Shown here one piece after another: positions 1 to 10,601 of a DNA stretch of 64,000 nt. Source of the DNA: Piezodorus guildinii. Lineage: Eukaryota; Arthropoda; Insecta; Hemiptera; Pentatomidae. Each line of letters starts with the position of its first letter. Position 1 is the stretch's first letter. Under the pieces are notes generated by a model, which saw only the letters and a program-made list of their open reading frames with translations, had not been told where the DNA came from and searched no databases. The position numbers were made by a program, and so were the translations under genes. The stretch covers positions 4,258,063-4,322,062 of the forward strand of contig CM041298.1 of assembly GCA_023052935.1 (NCBI GenBank), written 5' to 3'.

Positions 1-960
1 ATATACATTCATATTATAGTCTCTAGTTATAATAAAATACATATTACTATTACGTTTCTAGAAAAATTACAAGTACTTATTTGAATGACTTGCAATGAGT
101 TATGGGTTGCAGAGGAGTTGTGATGATATACAACAGTTATGTTTAAAAGATAAAACGATGTTATTGAATAATTTGGATGTGGCTACTTGGTACTGGTATC
201 TTATTGTAATATTGAGTAAATAAAGTTGATATCTGACATTAAATAATAGTCTTTTATTTATCATAAACAGAATAGTTCATTGCTATTCACCTGGATTTCT
301 TTTTTATCACCTCATTCAACATAATCACTATCAACATCTTTCGTAATTTGTAGAAATTTAAATTTAAGTTGTTTTATTTATCAAATTGAATTCACCAAAC
401 CGCAAACAAAGATAAAGAAGTGTAGTTTTTCCATGTCTCGATATTAGAAACAAGATATTTATAGTTACATTAGATTAATTATAGTAATAGCTTAAGTTGT
501 TTCGAAATCAATTTCCTCATCAACCGTACTTCTAACTTTAGTCCAATAAGTTTCCATTTTATTCTGTTAAATATACAATAGCGATCCAGTAGAAGTAGGC
601 ATACCCAAAATTATTCAATATATTTTAGCTGTAATCGTGGTGTATAGTCACATTTGCAACATAAATGTGATTGATATACTTTGATCCAACGAATAGGGAT
701 ATTTTCAATTAAAAACAACTTTGATAAATGTAATTATTAAAAATATAATATTTATATTTCTTGAAAATTTATACGTCTTATAATAAAGGAGTAGTTGTTG
801 ACTATATGGTAAAGAAGTTGTTAGAGGGTGAAGCCACCAAGAAAACACAGCAGTAAGAAAATAAAAAAATAAGTTTGTATGTATTGGTAGTTGCTTTGTG
901 ACCACATCCCCAAACAACTGCTCCATCATATTTGTCTTATAGTTACTACTCTTAAACGCA
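1..960. other. Unassigned AT-rich sequence
   Basis: No ORF longer than about 75 codons and none with recognisable protein character. I could not match this stretch to any repeat family seen elsewhere in the window. It may be the body of the Helitron-like element whose 3' end lies at 1020. Confidence 0.5.
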
Positions 961-984
961 TTTATGCAAATTTAAATAAAGACA

Positions 985-1020
985 AAATAAAATATTCGCG
1001 AGCAAAGCCGTTACAGCTAG
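985..1020 (+). mobile_element. Helitron-like 3' terminus
   Basis: The sequence CGCGAGCAAAGCCGTTACAG followed by CTAG and a T has the form of a Helitron 3' end: a GC-rich imperfect hairpin, then a CTRR terminus, with T as the next host base. The 5' end (TC) is not identified. The terminus directly abuts a Rep-A fragment. This is an assignment by form only. Confidence 0.45.
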
Positions 1021-1137
1021 TTTAATTTAATTAATTCTTAAAATGGTTTCACTAATATTCTATTTCTAACTGTATTTGAAAATTATTTAATCGATTTTAA
1101 GTGAAAGTCGTGTGTTGTCCGCACCAGATTTTTTTTT
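1021..1137 (-). repeat. Rep-A fragment (5' end)
   Basis: Minus-strand copy of the first ~115 bp of Rep-A, ending in GTGAAAGTCGTGTGTTG and the reverse complement of the TCTGGTGCGG terminus. It is truncated where it meets the Helitron-like end. Confidence 0.75.
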
Positions 1138-1401
1138 ATTGATTCCATTTATAAGTAAGCTTATAGCATGCCCTTGCTAAAAATCGTGCTGGTATGTCGG
1201 TCAGTAAGGGAAGTATACCGTAGTTAATTGGGCATGAGAGAGTTTGATTGGACTGTACATTGTTAGCAGTGAAGAACGTGGGATTGAAGACGCAACTGAA
1301 TAAAAAGAACTGTGTTAATATTTCGTCTGTGAATTCTTTCTAGTCTAATGGGCGTATATCTTTCAAGTTCAACTGTTTATTTTAAACGTCTTAAAAAAAA
1401 A

Positions 1402-2176
1402 ATCTGGTGCGGGCAACACACGCCTTTCACTTACATCAATTTGAAAAATCAATCAAAGAATTTTCAAAAAACAGTTAGAGATAAAACTACGTGAAACTAT
1501 TAAGGAATTAATTAAATTGAATTTATATAGAAACATGTGTTTTATTAAAAAATCTATTATATTATTATCTAAAATAATCAGTTAGTTATGTTCATTTCAT
1601 CACTCTCTATTAACTTTTAAAAGCTTGAGTATAAGATAATATTGTTTCTAAAATCCTTAGTTTTCCATGTATATCATACAAGTATATTACTGCTCTTATG
1701 TTCAAAAACGAAAAATTGCATTAAAAAATATTTTTTCTGTTTTCTCCTTTAGTTGGGTATCGAATTTATTTAATTTATATATTTACCTGTTTTTCATCAG
1801 CGTTAACAAGATAACATCGTTATTTTTATAGAATCAACAAAATCGAAGGTACTTTAGAGAAAGAAAATTTAAAATATCGGCATTGAAGTCCTGTTAGACC
1901 ATTTTAATCAGAATAAAACCTAAATTATATTAAAGCCCATTAAACTTTACATCGATATAGCGAGTTTAATCAAAATCGTTGGGACCGTTTTCAAGAAAAG
2001 CCAAAAAAGGTGCAAAATGCATGGTAGAAAGTGCCTCTTCTGGTAAGATCATTTTGATGGGACTTGGTTATTTGTACTCAGTGGACCTTAAAACGTGTAT
2101 TTCCGTTGAAAACTGGGACTCAAAAATTTTCACGTCGCGATACTTCCCCTTACTATATATAGTAAGTGAAAGTAAA
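1402..2176 (+). repeat. Rep-A copy, internally deleted
   Basis: Begins TCTGGTGCGGGCAACACACG and ends with the palindrome ACTATATATAGT followed by AAGTGAAAGT. Relative to the copies at 45063 and 54404 it lacks about 110 bp containing the CA microsatellite, joining the TGCCTCTTCTGGTAAG block directly to the GGGACTTGGTTATTTG block. No coding capacity. Confidence 0.85.
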
Positions 2177-2797
2177 ATGCTTGTATCTTGTAAATAAAAC
2201 TTTCCATCTAAAGAACTGGAAATCGATATTAAACCCTAAATTAATTAATGCTTTTTACTATGATTGTTATGAACAACAACAGGTGATAAATTTTTAAAAC
2301 GCACTATTTTCTCGGCTCGCTTCCTTCGGATCGTGGCGCGAACATGAGCCAATGCTTTTAAAGGAGGTTCAGTTGGTGCTATCTATCAATGAGCAGCTAA
2401 AGCTTTCGGGATACTCAAAGTCAAAGTGTTTTCCCATCACGTTTCTTACCTTTTGGAATCCGAAATCTATTCCAACCTCAGGTCGTTAGAACGGTTCCTC
2501 TTATACAATTGGGTCAGCATTATTACCGGGGAAGTAGGCTGTGTCGTAAGTGTTTTCTTTTCGCATAGCATCAAAATATCATTCCGGCGGGCTCCAGTAC
2601 ACTAGATTCACAGGAGAGCACTGGAATACTGTTCTCCCACCTCGGGTTTGAATCACGCTATAGCAGGGTAATTATTTACACTGACATTACACCTGAGGTG
2701 TGAACCTGAGGTAGGAAGATCGTTCTGCGTCTCATGACCCTTCATACCTTTAATTTTTTTTTTAAATTCCACAAACCTATATATGAATTACATATAT
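2177..2797. other. Unassigned, locally GC-richer
   Basis: Positions 2290-2740 are visibly richer in G and C than their surroundings but contain no convincing ORF, tRNA or known transposon motif. I see nothing assignable. Confidence 0.4.
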
Positions 2798-2846
2798 ACT
2801 AGCCCGGCAAACGTTGTTCTGTCATATTAATTATTTCTAGTAAACT
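2798..2846 (-). mobile_element. Helitron-like 3' terminus
   Basis: ACTAGCCCGGCAAACGTTGT on the plus strand is the reverse complement of a GC-rich hairpin followed by CTAGT, the usual look of a Helitron 3' end. Only about 50 bp are recognisable before Rep-A begins. Assignment is by form. Confidence 0.4.
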
Positions 2847-3706
2847 TAGACTTTCACTTACCTCCGTTGTTAAAATCAATTAAAAAATTTCAAATACAGT
2901 AAGAGATAAAAATCAATGAAACTATTAAAGAATTAATTAAATTGAATTTATATAGAAACATGTGTTTTATTGGAAAATCTATTATATTATTATCTAAAAC
3001 AATCACTTAGTTTTATCGGCTTTTCATCACACTTTACTAACTTTTGAAAGCTTGTGTATCAGATAATATTTTTTCTAAAATCTCAAACATTCCAACGGTA
3101 TATCATACATTTATGTTACTGCTCTTATGTTCAAAAACAAAAAAATTGCATAAAAAATCTATGTTTTCAGTTTCCTCCTTTAGTTGGGTATCGAATTCAC
3201 TCATTTATATATTTACCTGTTTTTCATCAGTGGTAACAAGATAATATAGTTATTTTTATAGAATCTACAAAATAAAGGTACTTAGATAAAGAAATTTAAA
3301 TATCGGCATTTAAGCCCTGTCAGACCATTTTAATTAGAATGAAACCTACATGATATTAAATCCCATTAAATTTTACATCGATATAGCGAGTTTAATCAAA
3401 ATCGTCGGAACCGTTTTTCGAGAAAATCGAAAAAAGGTGCAAAATGCAAGGTATAAAGTGCCTCTTCTGGTAAGCTCATTTCGATAAAAAAAAAGGTTTT
3501 CTAACGTCTCGGGCGTATATTTGTCTTAAATATGAAATTTCAGTTCATAGGACTTACCGTTTGCGCCCGGGAGTAACCATACACACACCTTCTTGCGGGT
3601 CTTGGTTATTTGGACTCAGGGGACCCTAAAACGTGTATTTCCGTTGAAAACTGGAATTCGAAAATTTTCACGATCGCAATACTTTCCCTTACTATATATA
3701 GTAAAT
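2847..3706 (+). repeat. Rep-A copy, near full length
   Basis: Starts at the CTTTCACTTACC arm (the outer TCTGGTGCGG is missing) and runs through all conserved blocks to CCTTACTATATATAGTAA. It contains the CACACACA tract and the block TTGCGGGTCTTGGTTATTTG. The last few bases of the terminal palindrome are altered. Confidence 0.85.
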
Positions 3707-4392
3707 TTGTAATAGGTAATGCAATGTGGCGAATAGGGCTTGAATTAACTACCGATAAAAAAAAACTTCATATTAACAGATATCTCAAACCCATTTATTA
3801 AACACATCACGGATAAAGATTTATTATTTATTTACTACATTAGGGCTGACTGTACAAAGTTTAACATGTTCAATACTAAATAACAGGTTTCAATCATCTG
3901 ATAAACAAATGAACGATAAGCAATGACAGTAGTTTGAGCAACTGTTTTTCTTGTTCAATTTACGATTATCATGGAAGATACCATAAATTTATTCACTTTT
4001 GCAGATTTTCGGTTAGAAATTTTTTCACGATTTCTTCCATTAGCAGCAGCACCGTTTCTATGTACCTCGCCATAAGTTAAAAGCTTGTCTGTTTGTTCTG
4101 CAAAAGTTTAATAAATTTATGGTAAAACCACACTTCATAGATAATTTTATGCAAAATCCAACTTATGTTGTTTGTATACTATCCTGTTGCGAGTTTCATA
4201 ACTTACTTGAAATGTTTTATTTTAATTATTGTACGTTTTTAGTTAGTTTATTTCTAAACTGTAATCCTGTGAGTGGTAAGTTATTATATAACGTTGTCCT
4301 GATAATATCCTAGTGTCTTGAGATCCTTCCAGCGGAACAGAACTTCCTTCATGCCAGCTTCAGTTTCAAGGACGTGGCGAATTAAACTCTCC

Positions 4393-4395
<3 letters not shown>

Positions 4396-4434
<39 letters not shown>
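4396..4434 (+). repeat. Poly-A tract
   Basis: Thirty-nine consecutive A residues. It could be the tail of an unrecognised retroposon, but the sequence upstream is not recognisable and no flanking duplication is clear. Confidence 0.9.
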
Positions 4435-4435
<1 letters not shown>

Positions 4436-4816
4436 AGTTCTTGGAGTAAAATGCGAGGAGCAAGGAAGAAAATGACATTGAGTCGATCCATCTCAAATGT
4501 CTTATTTAGTTTATACAACTTTTCAACCCCAGAACTGAAAAATCCATAATTTTGTGAAGAACTAAACTTTAAAAAATATATTTTTGAGTTGCGAATTCAT
4601 TTTCAAATGAAGAAATGGCAACATGTTTCGTTTGTTACTATCACCGTTTAACAAGTTACTTGGATATTAAGCTGCGTATGTTAGGAAGAGCGGTAGTGAT
4701 AGAGATGGCCTTGGAGCTGACGTTTCGTGCCGTTTAGAATTACACCTAATTAACCTTCGCCTCTTTCCTCTCAACTTCTATCCACCTTACAACCAACGTC
4801 TTTAACGGAGAATACT

Positions 4817-4838
4817 AAATATATATATATATATTTTA

Positions 4839-4888
<50 letters not shown>

Positions 4889-4899
4889 ATATATATATA
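4817..4899. repeat. TA microsatellite
   Basis: Alternating TA with two interruptions (TTTATTC and TT). Confidence 0.95.
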
Positions 4900-5003
4900 A
4901 ACTAGAAACTCTAGAAAAACTAGAATTCGAATACACACACTCGAGATAATTTATATGTTTAGGGTTATTACCTATCACAAAAATTAAATATTGTAATTGC
5001 TTA

Positions 5004-5718
5004 TTACTTTCACTTACTATATATAGTATCGTTGCGATCGTGAAAATTTTCGAATTCCAGTTTTCAACGGAAATACACATTTTAGGGTCCACTGAGTCCA
5101 AATAACCAAGTCCCGCAAAAAGGTCTGTGTGTGTGTGATAACCCCCGGGCGGAAACGTTAAGTCCTATGAAACTGAAATTTCATATTTAAGACAAATATA
5201 CGCCCGAGACGCTACAAATCCTTTTTCATCATAAATGAGCTTACCAGAAGAGGCACTTTATACCATGCATTTTGCACCTTTTTTCGATTTTCTTGAAAAC
5301 AGTTCCGACGATTTTAATTAAACTCGCTATATCGATGTAAAATTTAATGGGCTTTGATATAATTTAGGTTTCATTTGGATTAAAATGGTCTGGCAGGGCT
5401 TAATTGCCGATATTTCATAAGAGCAGTAATATACATGTATGATATATCGTTAGAAAGCTAAAGATTTTTGAAAAAATATTATCTCATACACAAGCTTTTA
5501 AAAGTTAATAGAGAGTGATGAAAAGAAGACAAAACTAACTGATTATTTTAGATAATAATATAATAGATGTTTTAATAAAACACATGTTTCTATATAAATA
5601 CAATTTAATTAATTCCTTAATAGTTTCACGTATTTTTATCTCTAACTGTTTTTGAAAATTCTTTCATTGATTTTTAAAATGGAGGTAAGTGAAAATCGTG
5701 TGTTGCCCGCACCAGATT
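5004..5718 (-). repeat. Rep-A copy (minus)
   Basis: Begins with the reverse complement of the palindromic 3' terminus, TTACTTTCACTTACTATATA, and ends at GTGTTGCCCGCACCAGA. It lacks roughly 170 bp of the middle: the text jumps from the GGGCTTAATTGCCGATATTT block directly to ATAAGAGCAGTAATATACATG. Confidence 0.85.
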
Positions 5719-6074
5719 TTTAAGATCTATGAAAGATATAACGAACTGCAGCTGCGATGTGCAGTTAACCCTATAACCATATCTCCCCGTTGCGGTAGCT
5801 ACGGTGGTCTGAACAACCGTTACTCTATTTATAGCGGTTCTCTGAGAGAGCCTTGTATGGAACCTTAGGTGTTTTCAATGTGTATCTATTGGTTGTAGAC
5901 ATAAATATAATTTAAAAATTCAACATTTCTATTTAGTGATAACCAAAAATTATTATGTGGGTCTCGGGTCCCTACAAAGGAAGTTAAAAAGATAATTAAA
6001 ATCAGATAATAAACAAATTTTATTAATTTTTTTACTCTATATTTGGATTCTAAAACATCGTTTATGGCATGGTT
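5719..6074. other. Unassigned
   Basis: No ORF, tRNA or repeat family recognised. Confidence 0.4.
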
Positions 6075-6096
6075 ATTACTTTCACTTACCTATTTT

Positions 6097-6132
<36 letters not shown>

Positions 6133-6189
6133 AGATAAAGTCAAAATTCGAATTCCATTTTTTAACAGAAATACACATTTTACACACAC
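6075..6189 (-). repeat. Rep-A 3'-end fragment with TA expansion
   Basis: Contains ATTACTTTCACTTACC and then AAATTCGAATTCCA, both Rep-A 3'-end blocks. The short ATATATA centre of the palindrome has expanded into about 30 bases of TA repeat. Confidence 0.7.
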
Positions 6190-6238
6190 CCACAGTTTCC
6201 ACTGATTCTTTGCTTCTATTGGTCGCAGCGTGATGTTA
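6190..6238 (-). mobile_element. Helitron 5'-region fragment
   Basis: Reverse complement of the same text seen near 63806-63857 in the Helitron at the end of the window (ATCACGCTGCGACCAATAGA). It stops exactly where the mariner begins, so the mariner probably inserted at a TA here. The other mariner flank does not resume the Helitron, so the locus has rearranged. Confidence 0.6.
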
Positions 6239-7137
6239 TTGGGTTGATGCAAAATTAATGCAGGTTTTTAGTAGGTATTGTAAATACGCCATATCTTTAC
6301 TTTAACCATATATATTTAATCAAAATAATTTCCATCTGAATCAATGCACTTTTGCCAACGTTCAACAAGCTTTCTTATTCCACCAGAAAAAAAATCCGAA
6401 TCCCTGGACTCAATGGAATCACGAAAAGAATTTTCAATGTCGTCCTGGTTTTGAAAATTTTTCTCCCTCAAAAAGTTGTCCAGATGCCTGAAAAAGTGGA
6501 AGTCTGTAGGAGAGAGGTCAGGTGAATAAGGCGGATGTTGGAGAACTTCGTAGCCCAACTCCTGCTGTCGTCGAAGCGTTGGTTGTGCAACGTGTGGTCT
6601 GGCGTTATCGTGGAGCAGGATCGGCCCCTTCCGATTCATCAATGCTGGGCAAAGACGTTGCGATTTTTGAGTTCCGAGTTCCGCCGCCATTTCTCGTGTG
6701 GTTTTGGTTGGGTCTTCTTCCACTTTTGACCTCAGCTGGTCGTTGTCCAGAGCAAGATGACGGCCCCGACCTTCCTTGTCTTCGAGGTCGAAATCTCCTC
6801 TGCGAAACTTCTGGAACCAACGCTGCACCGTGCACTCATTAATAGCCCCCTGACCCCACACTTCATTAATATTACGAGCCGTTTGCGCAGCGCTGCGCCC
6901 TAATTTAAATTCGTAAAAATAAATTTGACGAAAATCGCACTTTGACATTTTCGATTCAAGACCTTTGAACACACTGAACAAAACGATTTTACTAAACAAA
7001 TTCATGGTGAAAGAGAGGGTATTAGATAAGGTTTGTTTTGGTATAATAATGATCAATGTTAGGATTAGCTTTGTTTACACAATTGGAATTAAGATATTGC
7101 AATAGAGGAAACCTGCATTAATTTTGCATCAACCCAA
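6239..7137 (-). mobile_element. Mariner (cecropia-like), internally deleted, complete ends
   Basis: An 899-bp element bounded by inverted repeats reading TTGGGTTGATGCAAAATTAA at the left and its reverse complement at the right, with TA on each side (6237-6238 and 7138-7139), the usual Tc1/mariner target duplication. It encodes a shortened transposase on the minus strand. Autonomous mariners are about 1.3 kb, so roughly 400 bp are missing from the middle. A related 911-bp copy is at 9221 and a fragment of the right end is at 39278. Confidence 0.92.
6316..6948 (-). pseudogene. Mariner transposase, in-frame internal deletion
   Basis: The likely start is the Met at 6948 (MSKCDFRQIYFYEFKLGRSA), residue 37 of a longer open frame that continues upstream to 7056. 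The N-terminus is the mariner helix-turn-helix region (FRQIYFYEFKLG, AARNINEVWG-like spacing, VQRWFQKFRRGD) and a second DNA-binding helix (TTREMAAELG). The frame then jumps without a stop from MAAELG to NRKGPILLHDNARPHVAQ. The second catalytic Asp (LLHDNARPH) and the third Asp (PYSPDLSPTD) are present and separated by 34 residues, as in the DD34D class. The deleted part holds the first catalytic Asp, so it cannot be an active transposase. The frame is otherwise open to the C-terminal WQKCIDSDGNYFD, giving about 210 residues against ~345 for the family. The close relative is the Hsmar1/SETMAR transposase lineage. Confidence 0.88.
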
Positions 7138-7365
7138 TAGTATTAGCTTTTTAAACTATTGTTTACATAAAAATATTTTTTCTTTCTTTCTTTCTTTATT
7201 ATTTTTTATTTATTTATTCTATTTTATTTTTTTTTATATTATTTTTTTTTTCTTTCTCTCAATCACTCATTACCTAATAGTTCTTTCTTATAAATAAATA
7301 TGCATATAGTGTCTAGGCGTTGATGACCTTAGGGTTTTACGCCTTAAAACCAAAACAAACTAACA
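7138..7365. repeat. T-rich low-complexity sequence
   Basis: Runs of TTTCTTTC and long T/A stretches; no gene. Confidence 0.6.
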
Positions 7366-7475
7366 AACCTTTTAACGTTCCCTCCAAAGGACGGCATAAT
7401 TAAGGATATTTTAATGGGAGTAAAACCACCTAGGACCACCTGCGGGTTTGAACCCGTTGACTTTGGGATAGGAGG
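7366..7475 (-). mobile_element. SINE-1 fragment (tRNA-related)
   Basis: Reverse-strand SINE-1 text including ACCACCTGCGGGTTTGAACC, which is the B-box region, and AACGTTCCCTCCAAAGGACG. Both the tail and the extreme 5' end are missing. Confidence 0.8.
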
Positions 7476-7646
7476 CTTCTTATATTTATTGTTTGTTTTC
7501 TTTATTCTGTTATTATTTCTTTTTTTCAAACGCCTGCATGGTATCTTGTCATGTTTTTAGTGCTGATGAAGATACATCTAATAACCATTTTATCCTTTAC
7601 GTTCATTTCACGGTCAACTATTTAGTACCCAATAAGCCTATATCTT

Positions 7647-7939
7647 TGGGATCACTTGTAGCTGGGTGGCTAGCGTAACAGCCTCCCATGCTAAAGGTCA
7701 CGGGTCCAAATTCGCAGGTGGTCCTAGGATTTTTTAATGGAGTAAAAAATCCTAAGTTATGTCGTCCTTCGGAGGGGACGTTAAAAGGTGGTCCCGAGCC
7801 TCTGCGATGTCAGGTACTCGTTAATAAGCCCTATTCTAAAAAAAACCTGGATAGACAAAATTTAGGACTCCCACTGTAGCATCGTCCGATTAGCCATAGT
7901 AGCATAAAGTGACGTTAAATAAATAAACAAACAAACAAA
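7647..7939 (+). mobile_element. SINE-1, complete, with target duplication
   Basis: Starts GGGATCACTTGTAGCTGGGT. The A-box-like GTAGCTGGGTGGCTAGCG and B-box-like GGTCACGGGTCCAAATTC mark it as tRNA-derived. The body contains GGTGGTCCTAGG and GACGTTAAAAGGTGGTCC and ends in an (AAAT/AAAC)n tail. The flanking 10-bp direct repeat CCTATATCTT (7637-7646 and 7940-7949) shows target-primed insertion. At least ten other copies or fragments are in the window. The LINE that mobilises it is not identified. Confidence 0.9.
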
Positions 7940-7949
7940 CCTATATCTT

Positions 7950-8512
7950 CGTCAGCTCACTCATGTCATTGCTTATTTAAGTCATGCTACTGTACCGATC
8001 CATAATTGAGACGCTGAGTTCTCAAAGTATCATTTAAAAAATAAAAATATCTTTTAGTACTTTTTGGAAATCAATGTCCCCATTATTTTCTTTAATCTGA
8101 AAGATGTTGTTTGTAAATAATTATATCCGTTGAATGTTTGTAAAACTTCTGAGGGTTAACAAAGAAATCTGAATAGTAAAAAGCCTAGAATCTACGCTGT
8201 ACCCTCTAAGTAACCTTCTTCCCACCAAGCGACCCTCTTAGCAACCCTCTGCCTCTTATAAAACGGCTTCCATTATAAACAAGAGCTGGTGAACTAGAAA
8301 TGGGAGAGATTTAGCGAAGCTCGTGAAAGGAGAGGCTTCGGAAAGGCATGACATTTAAGAAATTGCTTTTGTGGCATTTAGTCTCCGCGTCTATTTCAAA
8401 ACACAGGGCACTGGCTGGCTATAGGAAACCAGGTGGCACGAAGGTGGAACTTCTTGATAAAACAGTATATTTAATGACCAGGCTACTGGACTTTATGGGA
8501 GAAGTTATTTGA
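7950..8512. other. Unassigned, with Rep-H motif
   Basis: No gene. Positions 8046-8075 (TTTTAGTACTTTTTGGAAATCAATG) resemble the Rep-H motif seen at 46550, 60203 and 60571. Positions 8195-8262 contain imperfect short repeats of ACCCTCTAAG-type units; a similar pattern is at 17910-17985 on the other strand. Confidence 0.4.
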
Positions 8513-8683
8513 GAGTGCAGTCAAAAGAACACACAATAAAGTATAAACTTAATTTACTGGGGCCGACGTTTCGGCCGAAATTATAGGCCTTCTTCAGGGC
8601 GTTTGAAGGAGAGCTTCAGAACAATAGTCGTTGGCACCAGTAAATTAGGTTTATACTTCATTGTATGTTCTTTTGACTGCGCT
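8513..8683 (-). mobile_element. PLE-1: Penelope-like end in a palindrome, hammerhead-like core
   Basis: About 52 bp at 8513-8564 (GTGCAGTCAAAAGAACACAC onward) are repeated in inverted orientation at 8632-8683. The loop, read on the minus strand, has CCCTGAAGAAGGCC, then TATAATTTC, then GGCCGAAACGTCGG. This has the CTGAnGA ... GAAA form of a hammerhead ribozyme core of the sort known from Penelope-like elements (PLEs). Stem III can use the outer palindrome plus ACG/CGT. The base expected to be U before the cleavage site reads A here (ACGAC instead of ACGTC), so this copy is probably inactive. No reverse transcriptase is nearby. Confidence 0.55.
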
Positions 8684-9220
8684 CTGAATATATACATATA
8701 TATATACACACAGTCAACCATTCTCACTTCACTGCTATACTTTATTGATTTAATTTATTTTTTATTTATTATTCTGTTTAGGGAAGAACTCTATTAAAAT
8801 AGCGACTATCCCTGATTAATTCATACATAGCACTTCCTTCAAAACCTCTTAAATAGTTTAACAGCTAATTAAACAATCAAAATCAGTCTAAAAGTATCTA
8901 TATTTTAAATAGTAGTACATTTTTGGTTTATCATTTTCAACAATGAACTTTTTTTAATCGTCCAAAAAAAAATTGAGGGTTTAAAGATAAATAGTGCTAT
9001 GTTTTTAACCGGCTGCTTTTCTAAGGCAGCGGTACCTTCAAAAACTTGACCAATTGATGTATTTAATCCATATATAAACTATATTTAATGATACCATTGG
9101 ACCTCCTTTCCAAAGGTATCGTGTTCTCCAATCCAAGATGTGGCATGCAGGGTAAGATTATAGTAAACAAGATTCAATAAATACATTACTATAATTATTA
9201 ATTTACACATATCCATTATA
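8684..9220. other. Unassigned AT-rich, with Rep-F fragment
   Basis: No gene. Positions 8930-9002 (CATTTTCAACAATGAAC and the following AATCGTCCAAAAAAA) match Rep-F text found near 16048, 34870 and 43170. Confidence 0.45.
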
Positions 9221-9409
9221 TTGGGCTGATGCGAAATTAATGCAGGTTTCCTCTATTGCAATATCTTAATTCCAATTGTGTAAACAAAGCTAATCCTAAC
9301 ATTGATCATTATTATACCAAAACAAACCTTATCTAATACCCTCTCTTTCACCATGAATTTGTTTAGTAAAATCGTTTTGTTCAGTGTGTTCAAAGGTCTT
9401 GAATCGAAA

Positions 9410-9901
9410 ATGTCAAAGTGCGATTTTCGTCAAATTTATTTTTACGAATTTAAATTAGGGCGCAGCGCTGCGCAAACGGCTCGTAATATTAATGAAGTGT
9501 GGGGTCAGGGAGCTATTAATGAGTGCACGGTGCAGCGTTGGTTCCAGAAGTTTCGCAGAGGAGATTTCGACCTCGAAGACAAGGAAGGTCGGGGCCGTCA
9601 TCTTGCTCTGGACAACGACCAGCTGAGGTCAAAAGTGGAAGAAGACCCAACCAAAACCACACGAGAAATGGCGGCGGAACTCGGTGTGAACCAATCCACA
9701 GTTGTACGCCACTTGGAAGCAATTGGTAAGGTAAAAAAGTTGGCCAAGTGGGTGCCAGTAGTAACGCCAGACCACACGTTGCACAACCAACGCTTCGACG
9801 ACTGCACGAGTTGGGCTACGAAGTTCTCCAACATCCGCCTTATTCACCTGACCTCTCTCCTACAGACTTCCACTTTTTCAGGCATCTGGACAACTTTTTG
9901 A
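9410..9901 (+). pseudogene. Mariner transposase N-terminal part, frame-disrupted
   Basis: From MSKCDFRQIYFYEFKLG the two helix-turn-helix regions are complete, including VNQSTVVRHLEAIGKVKKLA, followed by KWVPVVTPDHTLHNQRFDD, where the deletion joins out of frame. The rest of this frame (CTSWATKFSNIRLI onward) is nonsense relative to the family. The open frame extends 36 codons upstream of the likely Met, as in the other copy, which suggests either leader coding or chance. Catalytic residues are not in this frame. Confidence 0.85.
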
Positions 9902-10054
9902 GGGAGAAAAATTTTCAAAACCAGGACGACATTGAAAATTCTTTTCGTGATTTCATTGAGTCCAGGGATTCGGATTTTTTTTTCTGGTGGAATAAGAAAG
10001 CTTGTTGAACGTTGGCAAAAGTGCATTGATTCAGATGGAAATTATTTTGATTAA
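9760..10054 (+). pseudogene. Mariner transposase C-terminal part, other frame
   Basis: In a different frame from the N-terminal part: NARPHVAQPTLRRLHELGYE, PPYSPDLSPTDFHFFRHLDN and RDFIESRDSDFFF are readable. A run of T at 9976-9984 breaks the frame before the terminal WQKCIDSDGNYFD text. The third catalytic Asp is present. The HDN Asp falls at or before the deletion point. Confidence 0.82.
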
Positions 10055-10133
10055 ATATATATGGTTAAAGTAAAGATATGGCGTATTTACAATACCTACT
10101 AAAAACCTGCATTAATTTTGCATCAACCCAATA

Positions 10134-10600
10134 TTAACACTTTGCCTAGAACGTTGATTGAGAATACTGAGGGGCATTTCACTACTACCTTTGCCATACA
10201 ATATTACATAACAGAGAAATACCTTTAAATACTTAGTCGGCTGGCGAAGGTGGAATCACCTCTTCAAGGCTCTTAGATCTCCAGCTGCTCTCTCTGATCC
10301 CCAGACGGACATCTCTTGTTCTAGTTGGAGCCCGACTCACATCTTCTTGAGAATAGCACTTGACTCCCTCTTTCGAATCTTCTCCTCATCGTCATCACTC
10401 CGGGCGGGACTGATATGGAAAGTACAGCCTTTGTCCACCCTTGTATAGATACCAGGCGCAGCCCAAGCCCACGGACAACCCAAGGGGGTTTGGGAAATGC
10501 CTTTTGATGTTTTGCCGACAAAGGCATCTTAATATTTAATTGTTTAATATTAAAATTATTTAATAATGAACTCCCCTCAGTATCCTCAATACATTACAAT
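10134..10600. other. Unassigned, GC-richer segment
   Basis: Positions 10225-10530 are markedly richer in G and C than the surroundings and read on the minus strand as ...SDDDEEKIRKRESSAILKKM before a stop. I cannot assign this to a family. It could be an eroded exon or an ORF1 remnant of a LINE. Confidence 0.35.
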
Positions 10601-10601
10601 A

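Larger units (their letters stand above)
3707..5003. other. Unassigned AT-rich stretch with simple repeats
   Basis: No gene recognised. It contains a 39-base poly-A tract at 4396-4434 and a long TA tract at 4817-4899. The short ORFs are biased by the homopolymer and are not credible proteins. Confidence 0.5.
9221..10131 (+). mobile_element. Mariner (cecropia-like), second internally deleted copy
   Basis: A 911-bp element with TA on both sides (9219-9220 and 10132-10133). The left inverted repeat is slightly diverged (TTGGGCTGATGCGAAATTAA); the right one is canonical. It is in the opposite orientation to the copy at 6239. Its internal deletion differs: it keeps the VNQSTVVRHLEAIGKVKKLAKW region that copy 1 lost. 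Confidence 0.92.

Noticed and set aside
4284..4496. 70-codon minus ORF with a run of Phe
   Set aside because: The Phe run is the translation of the poly-A tract on the other strand; no protein character.
7138..7180. Continuation of the Helitron fragment beyond the mariner
   Set aside because: The expected Helitron text does not resume after the right mariner TA, so a simple insertion is not shown.
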